64,000 bases of DNA. Origin: Hyphococcus sp. GTDB taxonomy: Bacteria > Pseudomonadota > Alphaproteobacteria > Caulobacterales > Parvularculaceae. How positions within the stretch are numbered: position 1 is the first letter of the stretch; each line of letters opens with the position of its first letter. The position numbers were made by a program, and so were the translations under genes. The stretch spans positions 1-64,000 of the forward strand of contig JANQON010000010.1 in NCBI GenBank assembly GCA_028289605.1, given 5' to 3'. Of this stretch, positions 35,503-44,750 are shown one piece after another. Under the pieces are notes generated by a model, which saw only the letters and a program-made list of their open reading frames with translations, did not search any database and was not told the origin of the DNA.

Positions 35503-36045
35503 ATGATTACAGATGTGAGAAATAAGACAAAGGCCCGGGGCCGGGCGGTAGACGCGTCGATGGCGCCGAATACAGCGGCTGTGTTGGCGGATATCCGCAT
35601 GATCATTCATGCAAGCGATGTCTTCTCGAAGAAGCTGCACCGCGCGACCGGCCTCACAACCGCGCAAGCGCTTGCGTTGAGAACGATTGCCGATGCTGGT
35701 GAAGTCACGACGAAAGCGCTGTCGAATATTGTTTCGATCAGCCAGGCGACGCTCACAAGCGTTTTGGACCGGCTCGAAGCGAAGGGCCTCATCGAACGCT
35801 ATCGCAGCCGCGTAGACCGACGCATTGTCCATGCGAAGCCGACGCGTAGCGGCGAGAAGTTTCTAGCGACGATGCCTGATTTGCTGGACGAAGCCTTTAT
35901 CGCGCGTTTTGCAAAGCTGACTGCGAAACGACGCAAAGAGATCTCATCCGCCCTTGCTGAAGTGGCTGTGATGATGAACGCCGACGCGAGCGATGCTGCG
36001 GCGGCGGTTAACGGACGCTCCACGACAAGCGTCAAGCGCGCCTAG
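35503..36045 (+). CDS. MarR-family transcriptional regulator
   Basis: 180-residue winged-helix repressor. The core spans LTTAQALALRTIADAGEVTT, KALSNIVSISQATLTSVLDR and LEAKGLIERYRSRVDRRIVH (recognition helix and wing). It is followed by a C-terminal dimer helix. The ATG at 35503 lacks a ribosome site and sits next to the predicted promoter, so the mRNA may be nearly leaderless; an alternative start is at 35560. It likely controls itself and perhaps dps, 80 bp downstream. Confidence 0.85.
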   Translation: MITDVRNKTKARGRAVDASMAPNTAAVLADIRMIIHASDVFSKKLHRATGLTTAQALALRTIADAGEVTTKALSNIVSISQATLTSVLDRLEAKGLIERYRSRVDRRIVHAKPTRSGEKFLATMPDLLDEAFIARFAKLTAKRRKEISSALAEVAVMMNADASDAAAAVNGRSTTSVKRA

Positions 36046-36124
36046 CGCGCCAACTGCATCCTTCACTGAAAGAGATTTTGGGCTTGAAGCCTAAATTCCT
36101 CACTAGCGTAAGGAGCAAACTGCT

Positions 36125-36631
36125 ATGACTATTGAAGTTTTGAAAACCAATTATGAAGATCTGCCGATCCGCGCCGGCGTTGAACGGAAAGATCGCAAGA
36201 TGCTGGCCGAGCTGATGGGTCAGGCCCTCGCGAGCACCTATGTGCTATATCACAAAACGCATGCGTTTCACTGGAACGTCACCGGTCCGTTGTTTTATTC
36301 GGTCCACAAACTGACGGACGATCAGTACAACGATCTGGCGGAGGCGATTGACGATATTGCTGAGCGGATTCGCGCAATCGGCGTTGTCGCGCCCACAGGC
36401 CTGAAGCGCTACATCAAAGAAAGCCGCGTTGACGACTACACGGATGTCGACGACGCCGTCGCCATGGTGCTGCAGTTGGGCAAAGACCACCAGGAGGTGG
36501 CGGCTCAGCTGCGGGAGGCCGTAAAGGAGGCGGAAAAAGTCGACGACGTCTACACCGCTGATTTGCTCACCGCGCGCATCGGCGCCCACGAGGAAGCGTC
36601 GTGGATGCTGAACTCGCTCATCGTTCAATAG
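36125..36631 (+). CDS. dps: DNA-binding ferritin-like protein Dps
   Basis: 168-residue iron-storing, DNA-protecting dodecamer subunit. The inter-subunit ferroxidase ligands are visible in KTHAFHWNVTGPLF (His) and LAEAIDDIAERIRAIG (Asp/Glu). The N-terminal tail is short with a few Lys/Arg. AAGGAG lies 8 bases before the ATG. It oxidises Fe2+ with H2O2 to limit Fenton damage. A 46-codon membrane peptide follows at 12 bp and shares the terminator at 36793. Confidence 0.93.
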   Translation: MTIEVLKTNYEDLPIRAGVERKDRKMLAELMGQALASTYVLYHKTHAFHWNVTGPLFYSVHKLTDDQYNDLAEAIDDIAERIRAIGVVAPTGLKRYIKESRVDDYTDVDDAVAMVLQLGKDHQEVAAQLREAVKEAEKVDDVYTADLLTARIGAHEEASWMLNSLIVQ

Positions 36632-36643
36632 GCTTAAGGGGAT

Positions 36644-36784
36644 ATGATTATGGATAGCGAAAACGAACTTAGCACAGATGAAGTCCGGCAGGGGGAAGTC
36701 CGGGGGATGAATAAAGTGCTCATCTGGTCGCTAGCGACCGCAGCAGTAACCTTCTCTATCGCCCTAATTGCATTCGTTCGATAG
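36644..36784 (+). CDS. Small single-helix membrane protein (46 aa)
   Basis: 46-residue protein: an acidic N-terminal half (MDSENELSTDEVRQ) and one transmembrane helix (VLIWSLATAAVTFSIALIAF). AAGGGG precedes the ATG by about 3 bases, and a second in-frame ATG follows two codons later at better spacing. It is co-transcribed with dps and ends just before a strong terminator. Comparable tiny membrane proteins occur in alphaproteobacteria, with unknown roles. Confidence 0.65.
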   Translation: MIMDSENELSTDEVRQGEVRGMNKVLIWSLATAAVTFSIALIAFVR

Positions 36785-36792
36785 GCAAACTT

Positions 36793-36822
36793 AAACGCCC
36801 CTCGTAAGAGGGGCGTTTTTTT
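36793..36822 (+). terminator. Rho-independent terminator of dps unit
   Basis: AACGCCCCTC / GAGGGGCGTT stem with a GTAA loop, followed by a run of seven T. Confidence 0.95.
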
Positions 36823-36893
36823 GCGAGGCTAACGCTTACGGAGATATCCGCAATACGCCGACCAAAGATAGCTCTGGAGATGTGGCCGGGAAA

Positions 36894-37793
36894 CTAAGCG
36901 ATCGGTGCGAGCACGCGAAGTGCGCGGGGTTTAATTTTGATTGTCGCCGGGGATGAAAGACGGACGATTTCTCCATCAACAGTGGCGATGAGTTCAGGGC
37001 CGTCAGTTGAAATTGAACATTGATTGCATTTGCGCAGTTCGATGAGCTCAGAATCCTGCAAGCCGCCGGTAACGGTTTCGAGCAGAACAATAAGGAAATC
37101 AACCGGCGATTCAGCGCGCGCGATATACAGTCCAAGACAGCCGGCGTCGAGAACGGACCGACGCGGCGCCAATTCCTCCGCTCCATCGTAGCAGTTGTTA
37201 GCGACCATGAGCGTATTTGTATCAATAACAGTCGTGTCACCTTCGACGGTGATACGGTAACGCTCCACGTCTGACATTGCGATAGATCCAACAAGATCTG
37301 CAGCAGCTTCTGCCTTCTCACTCAAGTTTTCGAGATCGCGAAGTCGTTCACGCGACCGCGCCGCATCGGAATATGCGCCAAACACAACGTTATTGAGGAA
37401 TGCCCGTTCGTTAATATAGGCGACATCAATAGGATATGATCGCATCTCTTTTAGCTGCGTGATTGCCGGCATGAGATCAGGCGCGAAGCCCAAGTCGCGT
37501 GAAAGTATATTCATCGTGCCACCGGGCAAGGGTGTAAACTCAATCTCAGAGTCAACAATGGCGCTTGCAATGGCGCCGGCGGTGCCGTCGCCGGCCAGGA
37601 GCAGTATGCGCGCCGGCGCCTTAGACTTTGAGAGTGCTGCAGCCTTCTCAATCATCGCAGTGGGATCGCCGCTTGCAACAACGGTTTCGAATGGCGTTTC
37701 CGGCAGCGTCTGTTTAATCGTTGAAATACAATGTTCGACGCCATGGGAGCTTACGCCGCCCGACTTCTCATTAATGAAGATATAGGTCTGCAT
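36894..37793 (-). CDS. Diacylglycerol/sphingosine kinase-like lipid kinase
   Basis: 299-residue DAGK-catalytic-domain protein. Motifs are IFINEKSGG (N-terminal NPxSG equivalent), LLLAGDGTAG (the GGDGT ATP-site loop, here AGDGT), PLPGGTMNILSRDLG (the PxGTxN block), and a beta-sandwich C-terminal domain ending in DGEIVRL. It phosphorylates a lipid hydroxyl or regulates phospholipid recycling. The ATG at 37793 is chosen because the family begins there; earlier in-frame codons overlap the upstream gene. It is 52 bp downstream of the metallophosphoesterase gene on the same strand, a probable operon. Confidence 0.85.
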   Translation of the reverse strand: MQTYIFINEKSGGVSSHGVEHCISTIKQTLPETPFETVVASGDPTAMIEKAAALSKSKAPARILLLAGDGTAGAIASAIVDSEIEFTPLPGGTMNILSRDLGFAPDLMPAITQLKEMRSYPIDVAYINERAFLNNVVFGAYSDAARSRERLRDLENLSEKAEAAADLVGSIAMSDVERYRITVEGDTTVIDTNTLMVANNCYDGAEELAPRRSVLDAGCLGLYIARAESPVDFLIVLLETVTGGLQDSELIELRKCNQCSISTDGPELIATVDGEIVRLSSPATIKIKPRALRVLAPIA

Positions 37794-37845
37794 TAGGGGC
37801 AACTTCGTTTCGTCGCGGTGAGATGACCCAATGACAATGACACGG

Positions 37846-38655
37846 TCATGAGGTCTGAAACCAGCCACTTTCGTTACTGGCTTGAAATCGCGTCTCATGC
37901 TGCAAATCAAACTGATTGTCGCCGAAGCCGAAAACCGAGACCGTCAACTTGTTCGTTTGGGCCAAAACTAAATTATAAGCAGGCGGTTCATGTCGTGTTC
38001 GCACGGACGTTGCCGTGCCAGCTTGGACGAGGACAATATTTCTTGATCCGACAGCGTGGACTTCAGCTTTTGAGCGATGGACGTGTCCCGTTAGCGCGAA
38101 GTCCAGTCCCGCCTCGGCGAAGGCAGACAACGCTTCCGCGCCGCGCCCAACGGTTCGAGCGCCCGCCCGCCCGGGCCCTTTGATAAATGGATGGTGCACC
38201 GCGACTGCTTTGATCGCGGCTGGCGTTGCGGCGTTTAACTGCGCGGCGGCGTTTTCAATTTGCGTTCTCGACAAGCGGCCGTAAGACCAGTTCACGTCAA
38301 CGGCGGCGCGCCTTGCGGAGTTCAATCCAACAAGTTTCAATCGGGAACTGGAATAGATTGGATTGATATCCGGGTTCACAAAGCGTCCAAAACGGTCATA
38401 GGGCGCTGTAAATCGCGCCCACAGATTGCGGACGGGAACATCGTGATTGCCGGGAACTACAAAGACTCTTCCTGGAAGTGAGACCAAGAAAGAGCGGGCC
38501 TCTTCGAATTCACGTTTCCTCCCTTCCTGCGTAATGTCCCCCGTGACGACAACAAGGTCGGGTTGCTGCTCCTCCAAACTGACCCTTAACGCATCCACCG
38601 CGCGCGTCGCAGCCGCGCCAAAGTGTAAATCTGATATATGTGCGATCACGGTCAC
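37846..38655 (-). CDS. Calcineurin-like metallophosphoesterase
   Basis: 269-residue phosphoesterase with the five metal-site blocks: ISDLHFG, VTGDITQEG, VPGNHD, AVHHP and LTGHVHR. This order is that of class III cyclic-nucleotide phosphodiesterase-like/CpdA-like enzymes and of UDP-2,3-diacylglucosamine hydrolases; the pairing with a lipid kinase gene favours a phospholipid or lipid-A-related substrate (inference). It starts with GTG. It is soluble, with no signal peptide. Confidence 0.88.
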   Translation of the reverse strand: MTVIAHISDLHFGAAATRAVDALRVSLEEQQPDLVVVTGDITQEGRKREFEEARSFLVSLPGRVFVVPGNHDVPVRNLWARFTAPYDRFGRFVNPDINPIYSSSRLKLVGLNSARRAAVDVNWSYGRLSRTQIENAAAQLNAATPAAIKAVAVHHPFIKGPGRAGARTVGRGAEALSAFAEAGLDFALTGHVHRSKAEVHAVGSRNIVLVQAGTATSVRTRHEPPAYNLVLAQTNKLTVSVFGFGDNQFDLQHETRFQASNESGWFQTS

Positions 38656-39199
38656 TTTTGGATTGGAAACTCCTTGGCGATTGCGGCCTTAAATGGATAT
38701 TCCAAAAAATGCGGTTGTGGGCCAGAGAAAAAACGAAAACAAGTTCCGGAATTTTTCAGCGCTAGGCGCTGAGGGCTTACTCCCCGACCTGGCTTAGTCG
38801 TTCTTATTCTTTTGCGGCGTAATACCCCGCTTTCAGAACCGAACTTCCGTGACCTAAGGCGCCGCGATTTTTCGTGCAAACGCAACAAATCTTGGAGGAA
38901 CTCCGGCGCCAGGGCCAGCCGTCGAGTCAAAAAGCGCACTACTTTCCTGTAAAACCATACTAAGAAGTTGAACTCCGCTGGAGACCCGTTCGATCGCCGT
39001 CGCTTCCGCCGCCAGCTTTTCAGTGCTAATTTGCCGGTTCCTGGTCTCGCCGAAGATTTCTCGGTGAAGTCAGAGACTTGTCGACCAAGATTTCGCGGTC
39101 AGGCGTCTCGCAACCGCCCTACGGCACCGTAGATTCAATCGGCCCGACCGAAAATCTCCGCAGGTGATTCAGTGATTCAGTTGGGCGCTGAGAGACGGT
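38656..39199. other. Gene-poor stretch with repeat-like flank of recombinase remnant
   Basis: About 540 bp with no convincing gene. A 95-codon minus-strand frame (38652-38939) overlaps the metallophosphoesterase start, has no ribosome site and an atypical composition. The last part (about 39145-39205, CTCCGCAGGTGATTCAGTGA and onwards) resembles 25847-25905, the 3' flank of the other recombinase remnant, so the repeated unit extends past the coding fragment. Confidence 0.5.
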
Positions 39200-39934
39200 T
39201 TAGCGTGCAACGTCGAATCCGAGCGCGTGGGATTGCAAACGCCAATCGGGAGACAATTGGGTTTCGTTGATTTGCCGGAAGCTGAGGGCGGGCGGCTGCC
39301 GCCCCTCAAGAATCGCGTCGACAAGGGAGGGCGAGAGAAAAGCCAGGCGCAGGATCTTCCACACATATCGTTCCGAAAACCGCTTTTCCCGGGCGAGATC
39401 TTTGACAGTGGGATAAGCGCCGGCTTCAAGCGCCTTTCGCCAGCCATAGGCTTGCGCAACCGCCTTGATCAGTCCTTCGTTTTGATGATGGCGTCCGCCT
39501 GCAGCGAAGACTTTCCTTGAGTGCTTCAGCTTGTTGAGTGCTGCCGGAATTCGGATTTGGTCGTGCTCGCCACCGGGTGTGTTCGTCTCGACAATGATCT
39601 CGCGAGGATGGAGCTCTATGCGCCGGATGCGATCAATCGCATTCGGTTCTTCAATGGTTTTCTCGATCTCGTTCTCAAGCCAAGCCGCATTGATGCGGGA
39701 TATTTTTCCGGCCTTTTCCGTTTGTCCACGAATGGCCGGGGCGCTCGCGTAGTATCGATAGGCAATGCGATTCTTCTTTTTGACGTATGTTGGGACCATT
39801 CGATTGCCGCGATCGTCAAAGACGAGATTACGGAGCGGCGCCTCGAACGTCGTATTGATTCTTGATTGTCGATTTTGAGCGCGCCCATCGAGCGCCGACT
39901 GAGCCCCGGTCACAGGGCCTGTTGCATTCGCCAA
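39200..39934 (-). pseudogene. Truncated large serine recombinase (C-terminal half only)
   Basis: 244 codons matching the C-terminal half of alphaproteobacterial large serine recombinases. LVFDDRGNRMVPTYVKKKNR and YRYYAS form the end of the zinc-ribbon/recombinase domain. RIELHPREIIVE follows, then the helical tail KRFSERYVWKILRLAFLSP with AILEGRQPPALS. The N-terminal resolvase domain with the catalytic Ser is missing, and the frame opens at a TTG without ribosome site. It probably cannot recombine DNA. It pairs with the smaller fragment at 25900. Confidence 0.65.
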
Positions 39935-40155
39935 GCGGACTGCATGTGAAAACGGCCAAAACTTGCCTTTGAAGTCTCAAGACGTTTTTTGTTTGCTGCT
40001 TCTTGTGGGGAATGATTTTGGGAGCAAATGTCGTTGGCTCCCTTTCCAATAGAATTTTTGATGAAATTGCATGATCCTAACAAGTGAATTATACCGTATC
40101 ATATACGTCGAAAACACCAACGGCCGATCCGTCCGTTCGGCGCCGGGAGGAATTT

Positions 40156-40923
40156 ATGGTTTCATCAGCGTTTCTTAGTAAGGCGATTGTCATTATCAGT
40201 GCGTCAGGGCTCGTATTGAGCGGGTGCGGCGGGTCCGAGAGCGCATCAGAATCGTCAAGCGCTGAAACAACGTCCGCCAGCGCCGAAGCGCCGACGGCTG
40301 ACGCGGACACAGGATCAGAAATCACTACGGCATTGGACGATTCGGCTGATGCGGTTGAAGAAGCCACTGATTCCGCGGCTGATAAGGTGGCCAATGTAAC
40401 AAGCGACGTCGTCGACAATGCGGCGGCTGCCGCGAACGATGTCAACGAAGCCGCGCAAGACATGGTCTCGGACGCGGCGGCGGTGGCCGAGAACGCAGCA
40501 GCTGACGGCCAGGCGGTCATCGAGAACGCCGTGGCCGATGCGTCCGAGAACGCGGCGGTCGTCGCGGCCGCCGTTCAAGACGGCGGCGACGCGGCTTCCG
40601 AATACGCGTCGCTGACCGGCGACGCGGCGAACGGACGACGGGTCTTCGTCAAGTGCATGTCGTGCCATGTCGTTCAGGAGGGACAAAACCGGGTCGGTCC
40701 GTCCCTATACGGGATCATTGGTCGCGCCGCCGGGTCGGTGCCTGGCTTCAACTATACCGACGCGAACGCCAATTCCGGCATCGTCTGGACGGAAGAGGTG
40801 ATGTTTGAGTATTTGAAAGCGCCGCAGGAATACATACCCGGCACACGGATGATTTTCCCGGGTTTGCCTGACGCGCAGGACCGCGCCGACGTGATTGCCT
40901 ACGTAAAGGCCGAATCCGAGTAA
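40156..40923 (+). CDS. Membrane-anchored lipoprotein cytochrome c with long Ala-rich tether
   Basis: 255-residue lipoprotein. The lipobox is VLSGC (Cys 24). Residues 25-155 are a low-complexity Ala/Asp/Glu/Ser tether, probably helical. The C-terminal class I cytochrome c has haem motif CMSCH (167-171) and axial Met 232 in PGTRMIF, as in cytochrome c2/c550. GGGAGGAA lies 4 bases before the ATG. It directly precedes bchI, and no pufC was found after pufM. By analogy with anchored cytochrome cy, it could feed electrons from the bc1 complex to the reaction centre or to oxidase (inference). Confidence 0.88.
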   Translation: MVSSAFLSKAIVIISASGLVLSGCGGSESASESSSAETTSASAEAPTADADTGSEITTALDDSADAVEEATDSAADKVANVTSDVVDNAAAAANDVNEAAQDMVSDAAAVAENAAADGQAVIENAVADASENAAVVAAAVQDGGDAASEYASLTGDAANGRRVFVKCMSCHVVQEGQNRVGPSLYGIIGRAAGSVPGFNYTDANANSGIVWTEEVMFEYLKAPQEYIPGTRMIFPGLPDAQDRADVIAYVKAESE

Positions 40924-40945
40924 TCGGATTTTGCGATCGAAACGG

Positions 40946-40975
40946 AAAAGCCGCCGAAACATTCGGCGGCTTTTG
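40946..40975 (+). terminator. Rho-independent terminator after cytochrome gene
   Basis: AAAAGCCGCCGAA / TTCGGCGGCTTTT stem with a 3-base loop, then GTTTTT. It separates the cytochrome transcript from bchI. Confidence 0.9.
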
Positions 40976-41026
40976 TTTTTGCTGCGAATGAAATAGTCTT
41001 TTGAAAAAAGGGACGAATAAACAACG

Positions 41027-42049
41027 GTGGCGACTTTTCCATTCTCAGCAATTGTCGGTCAGGAAGAGTTAAAACGCGCGCTTCTTTTAACCGCCGTCGA
41101 TCCGCATATTGGGGGGGTTCTCGCCTTCGGCGACCGCGGCGCCGGTAAGACGACCGCGATACGAGGGCTTGCGGCGCTTCTGCCGAAAATTGAAGTCGTG
41201 GCAAATTGCGCCTTTCGCCGCGATCCGAAAGATGTCGGCGCTCTTTGCGCAGACTGCGCCAATGCGGCAAAAAAGGGCGATCTCAAAACGGTCACGCAAG
41301 CCGCGCCGGTCGTCGACTTGCCTCTCGGCGCAACGGAAGACCGGGTCGTGGGCGCGCTTGACCTCGAAAGCGCGCTCGTGAAGGGCGAAAAGCGTTTTGA
41401 GCCCGGTCTTCTCGCAGCGGCGCATCGCGGGTTCCTGTACATCGATGAAGTCAATCTGTTGGACGATCATCTTGTCGACGTTTTGCTTGATGCGGCGGCG
41501 TCCGGAGAGAATGTCGTTGAGCGCGAGGGCCTGAGCGTGCGTCACGCGGCGCGATTTGTCCTCGTTGGAAGCGGCAATCCGGAAGAGGGCGAGTTGCGCC
41601 CGCAGCTGCTCGACCGGTTTGGTCTGTCCGTTGATGTGCGAACGCCGGATGACATAAAAGAGCGCCTTGAAGTCGTCCGGCGGCGTGATGCGTTTGAACG
41701 CGACCCGGACGGATTTTCCAAAACATGGAAGCGCAAAGACGCTGCCTTGCGTCGAAAAATTGAAAAGGCGCGCCACACTTTGGGTGCTGTCGAAACGCCG
41801 GACGGTGTTTTGGAAAAGGCGGCGTCGCTTTGCATCGCGCTTGGTGCAGACGGGCTGCGCGGGGAACTGACGATGATGCGCGCCGCTAGGGCGCTTGCCG
41901 CGCTTGACGGGCGTGACAGCGTGACGGTGAAAGACATGCGCGCTGTTGCGCCGCTCGCCCTGCGCCATCGTTTGCGCAAGGATCCGCTGGACGAGACCGA
42001 CGCCAGCGCGCGCGTCGCCAGGGCGGTAGATGAGGTCTTGGCTGCGTGA
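41027..42049 (+). CDS. bchI: Magnesium chelatase ATPase subunit I
   Basis: 340-residue AAA+ motor of Mg chelatase, inserting Mg2+ into protoporphyrin IX with BchD and BchH. The start [18 protein letters not shown], Walker [10 protein letters not shown], Walker [11 protein letters not shown] and sensor [20 protein letters not shown] are textbook BchI. The GTG start at 41027 has AAGGGA 13 bases upstream. Its stop overlaps the GTG of bchD (GTGA), so the two are coupled. The partner bchH is not in the window. Confidence 0.97.
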   Translation: MATFPFSAIVGQEELKRALLLTAVDPHIGGVLAFGDRGAGKTTAIRGLAALLPKIEVVANCAFRRDPKDVGALCADCANAAKKGDLKTVTQAAPVVDLPLGATEDRVVGALDLESALVKGEKRFEPGLLAAAHRGFLYIDEVNLLDDHLVDVLLDAAASGENVVEREGLSVRHAARFVLVGSGNPEEGELRPQLLDRFGLSVDVRTPDDIKERLEVVRRRDAFERDPDGFSKTWKRKDAALRRKIEKARHTLGAVETPDGVLEKAASLCIALGADGLRGELTMMRAARALAALDGRDSVTVKDMRAVAPLALRHRLRKDPLDETDASARVARAVDEVLAA

Positions 42050-43839
42050 TTGCGGCCGCGTCGATACCGGCTTCCGAAACGCTTGGCGGCGGCGAAGGAT
42101 TTGACATTGACGGCATACGGTGGAGAGACGCCCAGTTGGCCGCCGCATTTTTCGCCGTTGATCCGGCAGGATTGGGCGGCGTCCGGATTCGGGCGCTCCC
42201 GGGACACGCTCGCGATCGGTGGGCGGACTATTTGCGCAGTGTCTTACCGGAAGAGGCGCCGCTCCAGAAACTGCCTCTTGGCGCCGATACCGACCGGATA
42301 CTCGGCGGGCTTGACTTTGCGGCGACATTGCGCGCCGGCTCGCCGGTCTGCGCCAAAGGCGTGCTTGCGCATGCCGACGGCGGCGCAGTCATTGTGTCCA
42401 TGGCCGAACGCTTGGCGCCGTCGACGGCGGCGCTGATCGCCGCCGCCATGGACAACGGTTTTGTGGCCGTGGAACGCGGCGGCGTCTCGCGCCGAGACAA
42501 AACGCAGTTTGGCTGCGTGCTTTTCGATGAGGGTTTGGATCCGTCCGAAGCGCCGCCTGACCTGTTGCTCGAGCGGCTCGCCTTTCACATTGGCCTGGAA
42601 GGCGTCTCGGTGAAAGGCGAAGCGGCGCTCAGCACCGCTGGTGCGGATATAGAGCATGCCCGACACCATCTGGCGGCCGTGACCTGCCCGGTCGACACTG
42701 AAGAGGCGATCGCATCTGCAGGCGACTCACTTGGTGTTTCGTCTTTGCGTGCTCTCAGTTTCGCGTTTCGAACCGCGCGCGTTTCAGCGGCGCTCAATCG
42801 GCGCCCATCCGTTTCACAGGAAGATGCGGAAATCGCTTGCCGCCTTGTTTTCGGTCCGCGCGCCGCGCCGGCGATGGTTCCGCCGGAATCGCCGCCGCCT
42901 GATCGGCGCGACAGCAATGACGACGCGTCCTCGCCATCGCGCGAAGACGGCGCCGAAAAGGACATGCAAGACATGCTCGTCGCCGCCGCACGCGCGGCCG
43001 CCCTGGGCTGGTTTCTAGACAAGCCGTCTCGCAGCTTGCGAAGGCGCGGAACCGCCGGCGCCGGCGGCAAATCCGGCGCGCTCGTTGAATCGACATGGAA
43101 GGGCCGCCCGGCCGGCGCGCGAAGAGGCGTTCCGCGCGATGGGGCCCGGCTGGATCTTCTCGCAACGCTTCGCAACGCGGCGCCCTGGCGAAGAATACGC
43201 GCCGCCGACGACCGGCCGGCGAGGCTTCCTATCTACAAGGACGATATTCGGATCAAGCGTTTCAAGGCGCGGTCCGAGACGGTTGTAATCTTCGTCGTTG
43301 ATGCGTCCGGCTCTTCTGCGATGCACCGCATGGCGGAAGCGAAAGGCGCCGTCGAACTTCTCCTTACGGACTGTTATTCCCGGCGTGATCATGTCGCGTT
43401 GATATCGTTTCGCGGCGAGAATGCTGACTTGTTGCTGCCCCCGACGCGATCATTGACGCGGGTGCGTAGAACGCTTGGCGCATTGCCCGGCGGAGGCGGA
43501 ACGCCGCTTGCCGCAGGCCTTGCCAGCGCCGCGGCGCTTGCCGATTCCGAAAGGAGGAAGGGCAAAACGCCCTTTGTTGTTATTCTTTCCGACGGGCGCG
43601 GCAACATCGCGCTAAGCGGCGAAGCGGACCGCAACGCAGCTGAGGCCGACGCTGTCAGCGCAGGCAAACGCCTGCGAGAAACGGGCTGCGCTGTGCTGTT
43701 TTTTGATACGGGTAATCGGCCGTCGCCGCGCGCCCGCACGCTGAGCGATGAAATCGGGGCTCGATATTCGCCGCTGCCCTATGCGGACAGCGCGGTAGTT
43801 TCAAACTCGGTGAAACAAGCGATCGCTGCTGCTGGATAA
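42046..43839 (+). CDS. bchD: Magnesium chelatase subunit D
   Basis: 597-residue partner of BchI. A degenerate AAA+ domain (residues 1-250) lacks the P-loop. An acidic/Pro linker region lies around 285-305 ([14 protein letters not shown]), and a C-terminal von Willebrand A domain carries the MIDAS motif DASGSS ([16 protein letters not shown]) and the [11 protein letters not shown] loop. It forms the hexameric platform for BchI and BchH. GTG start inside the bchI stop. Confidence 0.96.
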   Translation: MIAAASIPASETLGGGEGFDIDGIRWRDAQLAAAFFAVDPAGLGGVRIRALPGHARDRWADYLRSVLPEEAPLQKLPLGADTDRILGGLDFAATLRAGSPVCAKGVLAHADGGAVIVSMAERLAPSTAALIAAAMDNGFVAVERGGVSRRDKTQFGCVLFDEGLDPSEAPPDLLLERLAFHIGLEGVSVKGEAALSTAGADIEHARHHLAAVTCPVDTEEAIASAGDSLGVSSLRALSFAFRTARVSAALNRRPSVSQEDAEIACRLVFGPRAAPAMVPPESPPPDRRDSNDDASSPSREDGAEKDMQDMLVAAARAAALGWFLDKPSRSLRRRGTAGAGGKSGALVESTWKGRPAGARRGVPRDGARLDLLATLRNAAPWRRIRAADDRPARLPIYKDDIRIKRFKARSETVVIFVVDASGSSAMHRMAEAKGAVELLLTDCYSRRDHVALISFRGENADLLLPPTRSLTRVRRTLGALPGGGGTPLAAGLASAAALADSERRKGKTPFVVILSDGRGNIALSGEADRNAAEADAVSAGKRLRETGCAVLFFDTGNRPSPRARTLSDEIGARYSPLPYADSAVVSNSVKQAIAAAG

Positions 43840-43848
43840 GGGCTTGTG

Positions 43849-44748
43849 ATGTTTTCCTTTTCGAAAGCTCCGGATTGGGAAACAGACGGCGCCGCGTGGC
43901 CGCATCGTGCGACGAGCCAATTCATTGAGGCCGGCGACTACCGCTGGCACGTTCAGCGCATGGGGGCCGGGCCAGGGCTGGTGTTGATACACGGGACCGG
44001 CGCGGCGACCCATTCTTGGTCCGGCCTCATGCCGTTGCTGGCCGCATCATTCGACGTCGTCGCCTTCGATCTTCCGGGACACGGATTCACGGCTACGCGT
44101 CGGTGGTCGCCGCCGTCTTTGGGCCATGTCGCCCAGCAAGCGGGCATTTTGTTAGGGGCGATAAACTTTGCGCCGTCCGTCATTGTCGGCCATTCCGCCG
44201 GCGCTGCGATTATGATTGAAGTCATAAGGAGCCATCCGATCGCGCCTGACGCCGCAATTAGCATAAACGGCGCGCTATCGCCCTTTGGCGGCCCGGCGGG
44301 ATTTTTGTTTCCCGCCATGGCGAAGCTGCTGTATTATAATCCGCTCACGGCATATAGCTTCGCGCAAGGCGCCCGCGATATAGGCCGCGTCCGGCGATTG
44401 ATTGAGGGGACCGGCTCCGTTATTTCCGAAGACGGCGTTGAACGCTATGCATCACTGATGCGCAGACCGGGCCATATCGCTGGCGCGCTTGGCTTGATGG
44501 CGCACTGGGACTTGACGCAGATGGACAGAGCGGTCGGGGCGCTGAAGGTTCCGTTTCTGTCTGTCGCCGGTGAAAATGACAGAGCCGTACCGCCGACAGA
44601 GGCGGAAAAAGCCGCGGCGTTGGCGCCCGATGGTCGCGCCGTTCTCATGCCTGGCCTCGGCCACCTTGCTCATGAAGAAGCGCCAACCCGAATAGCGGAT
44701 GTTGTCAAAAAATTCGCTCCCGACACCGACATTGACATAGAGTCGTGA
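43849..44748 (+). CDS. bchO: Alpha/beta-fold hydrolase BchO
   Basis: 299-residue alpha/beta hydrolase of the Mg-chelatase accessory family BchO. The oxyanion-hole HGTGAATHSW, nucleophile elbow VGHSAGAA, acid in GENDRAVPP and base in LGHLAHEE are present. It always travels with bchID in purple bacteria; its reaction is not established. I chose the ATG at 43849 after AAGGG rather than the GTG at 43846. Its TGA overlaps a GTG of the DUF3422 gene. Confidence 0.93.
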   Translation: MFSFSKAPDWETDGAAWPHRATSQFIEAGDYRWHVQRMGAGPGLVLIHGTGAATHSWSGLMPLLAASFDVVAFDLPGHGFTATRRWSPPSLGHVAQQAGILLGAINFAPSVIVGHSAGAAIMIEVIRSHPIAPDAAISINGALSPFGGPAGFLFPAMAKLLYYNPLTAYSFAQGARDIGRVRRLIEGTGSVISEDGVERYASLMRRPGHIAGALGLMAHWDLTQMDRAVGALKVPFLSVAGENDRAVPPTEAEKAAALAPDGRAVLMPGLGHLAHEEAPTRIADVVKKFAPDTDIDIES

Positions 44749-44750
44749 CC

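Noticed and set aside
38652..38939. 95-codon minus-strand ORF
   Set aside because: Overlaps the start of the metallophosphoesterase, has no ribosome site and an unusual Arg/Leu/Phe composition.
25622..40000. Genomic island with att duplication of the tRNA-Ser 3' end
   Set aside because: I looked for a second copy of the tRNA 3' end (GGGTTCGAATCCCACC) near the right recombinase fragment and saw none, and no intact integrase is present; only the remnant-flanked block is claimed.
40924..41026. PpsR box before bchI
   Set aside because: Searched for TGT-N12-ACA and the CGT variant; none found. Only the cytochrome terminator is clear there.
41087..42328. 413-codon minus-strand frame across bchI and bchD
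   Set aside because: Shadow of two unmistakable Mg-chelatase genes; no family sequence.
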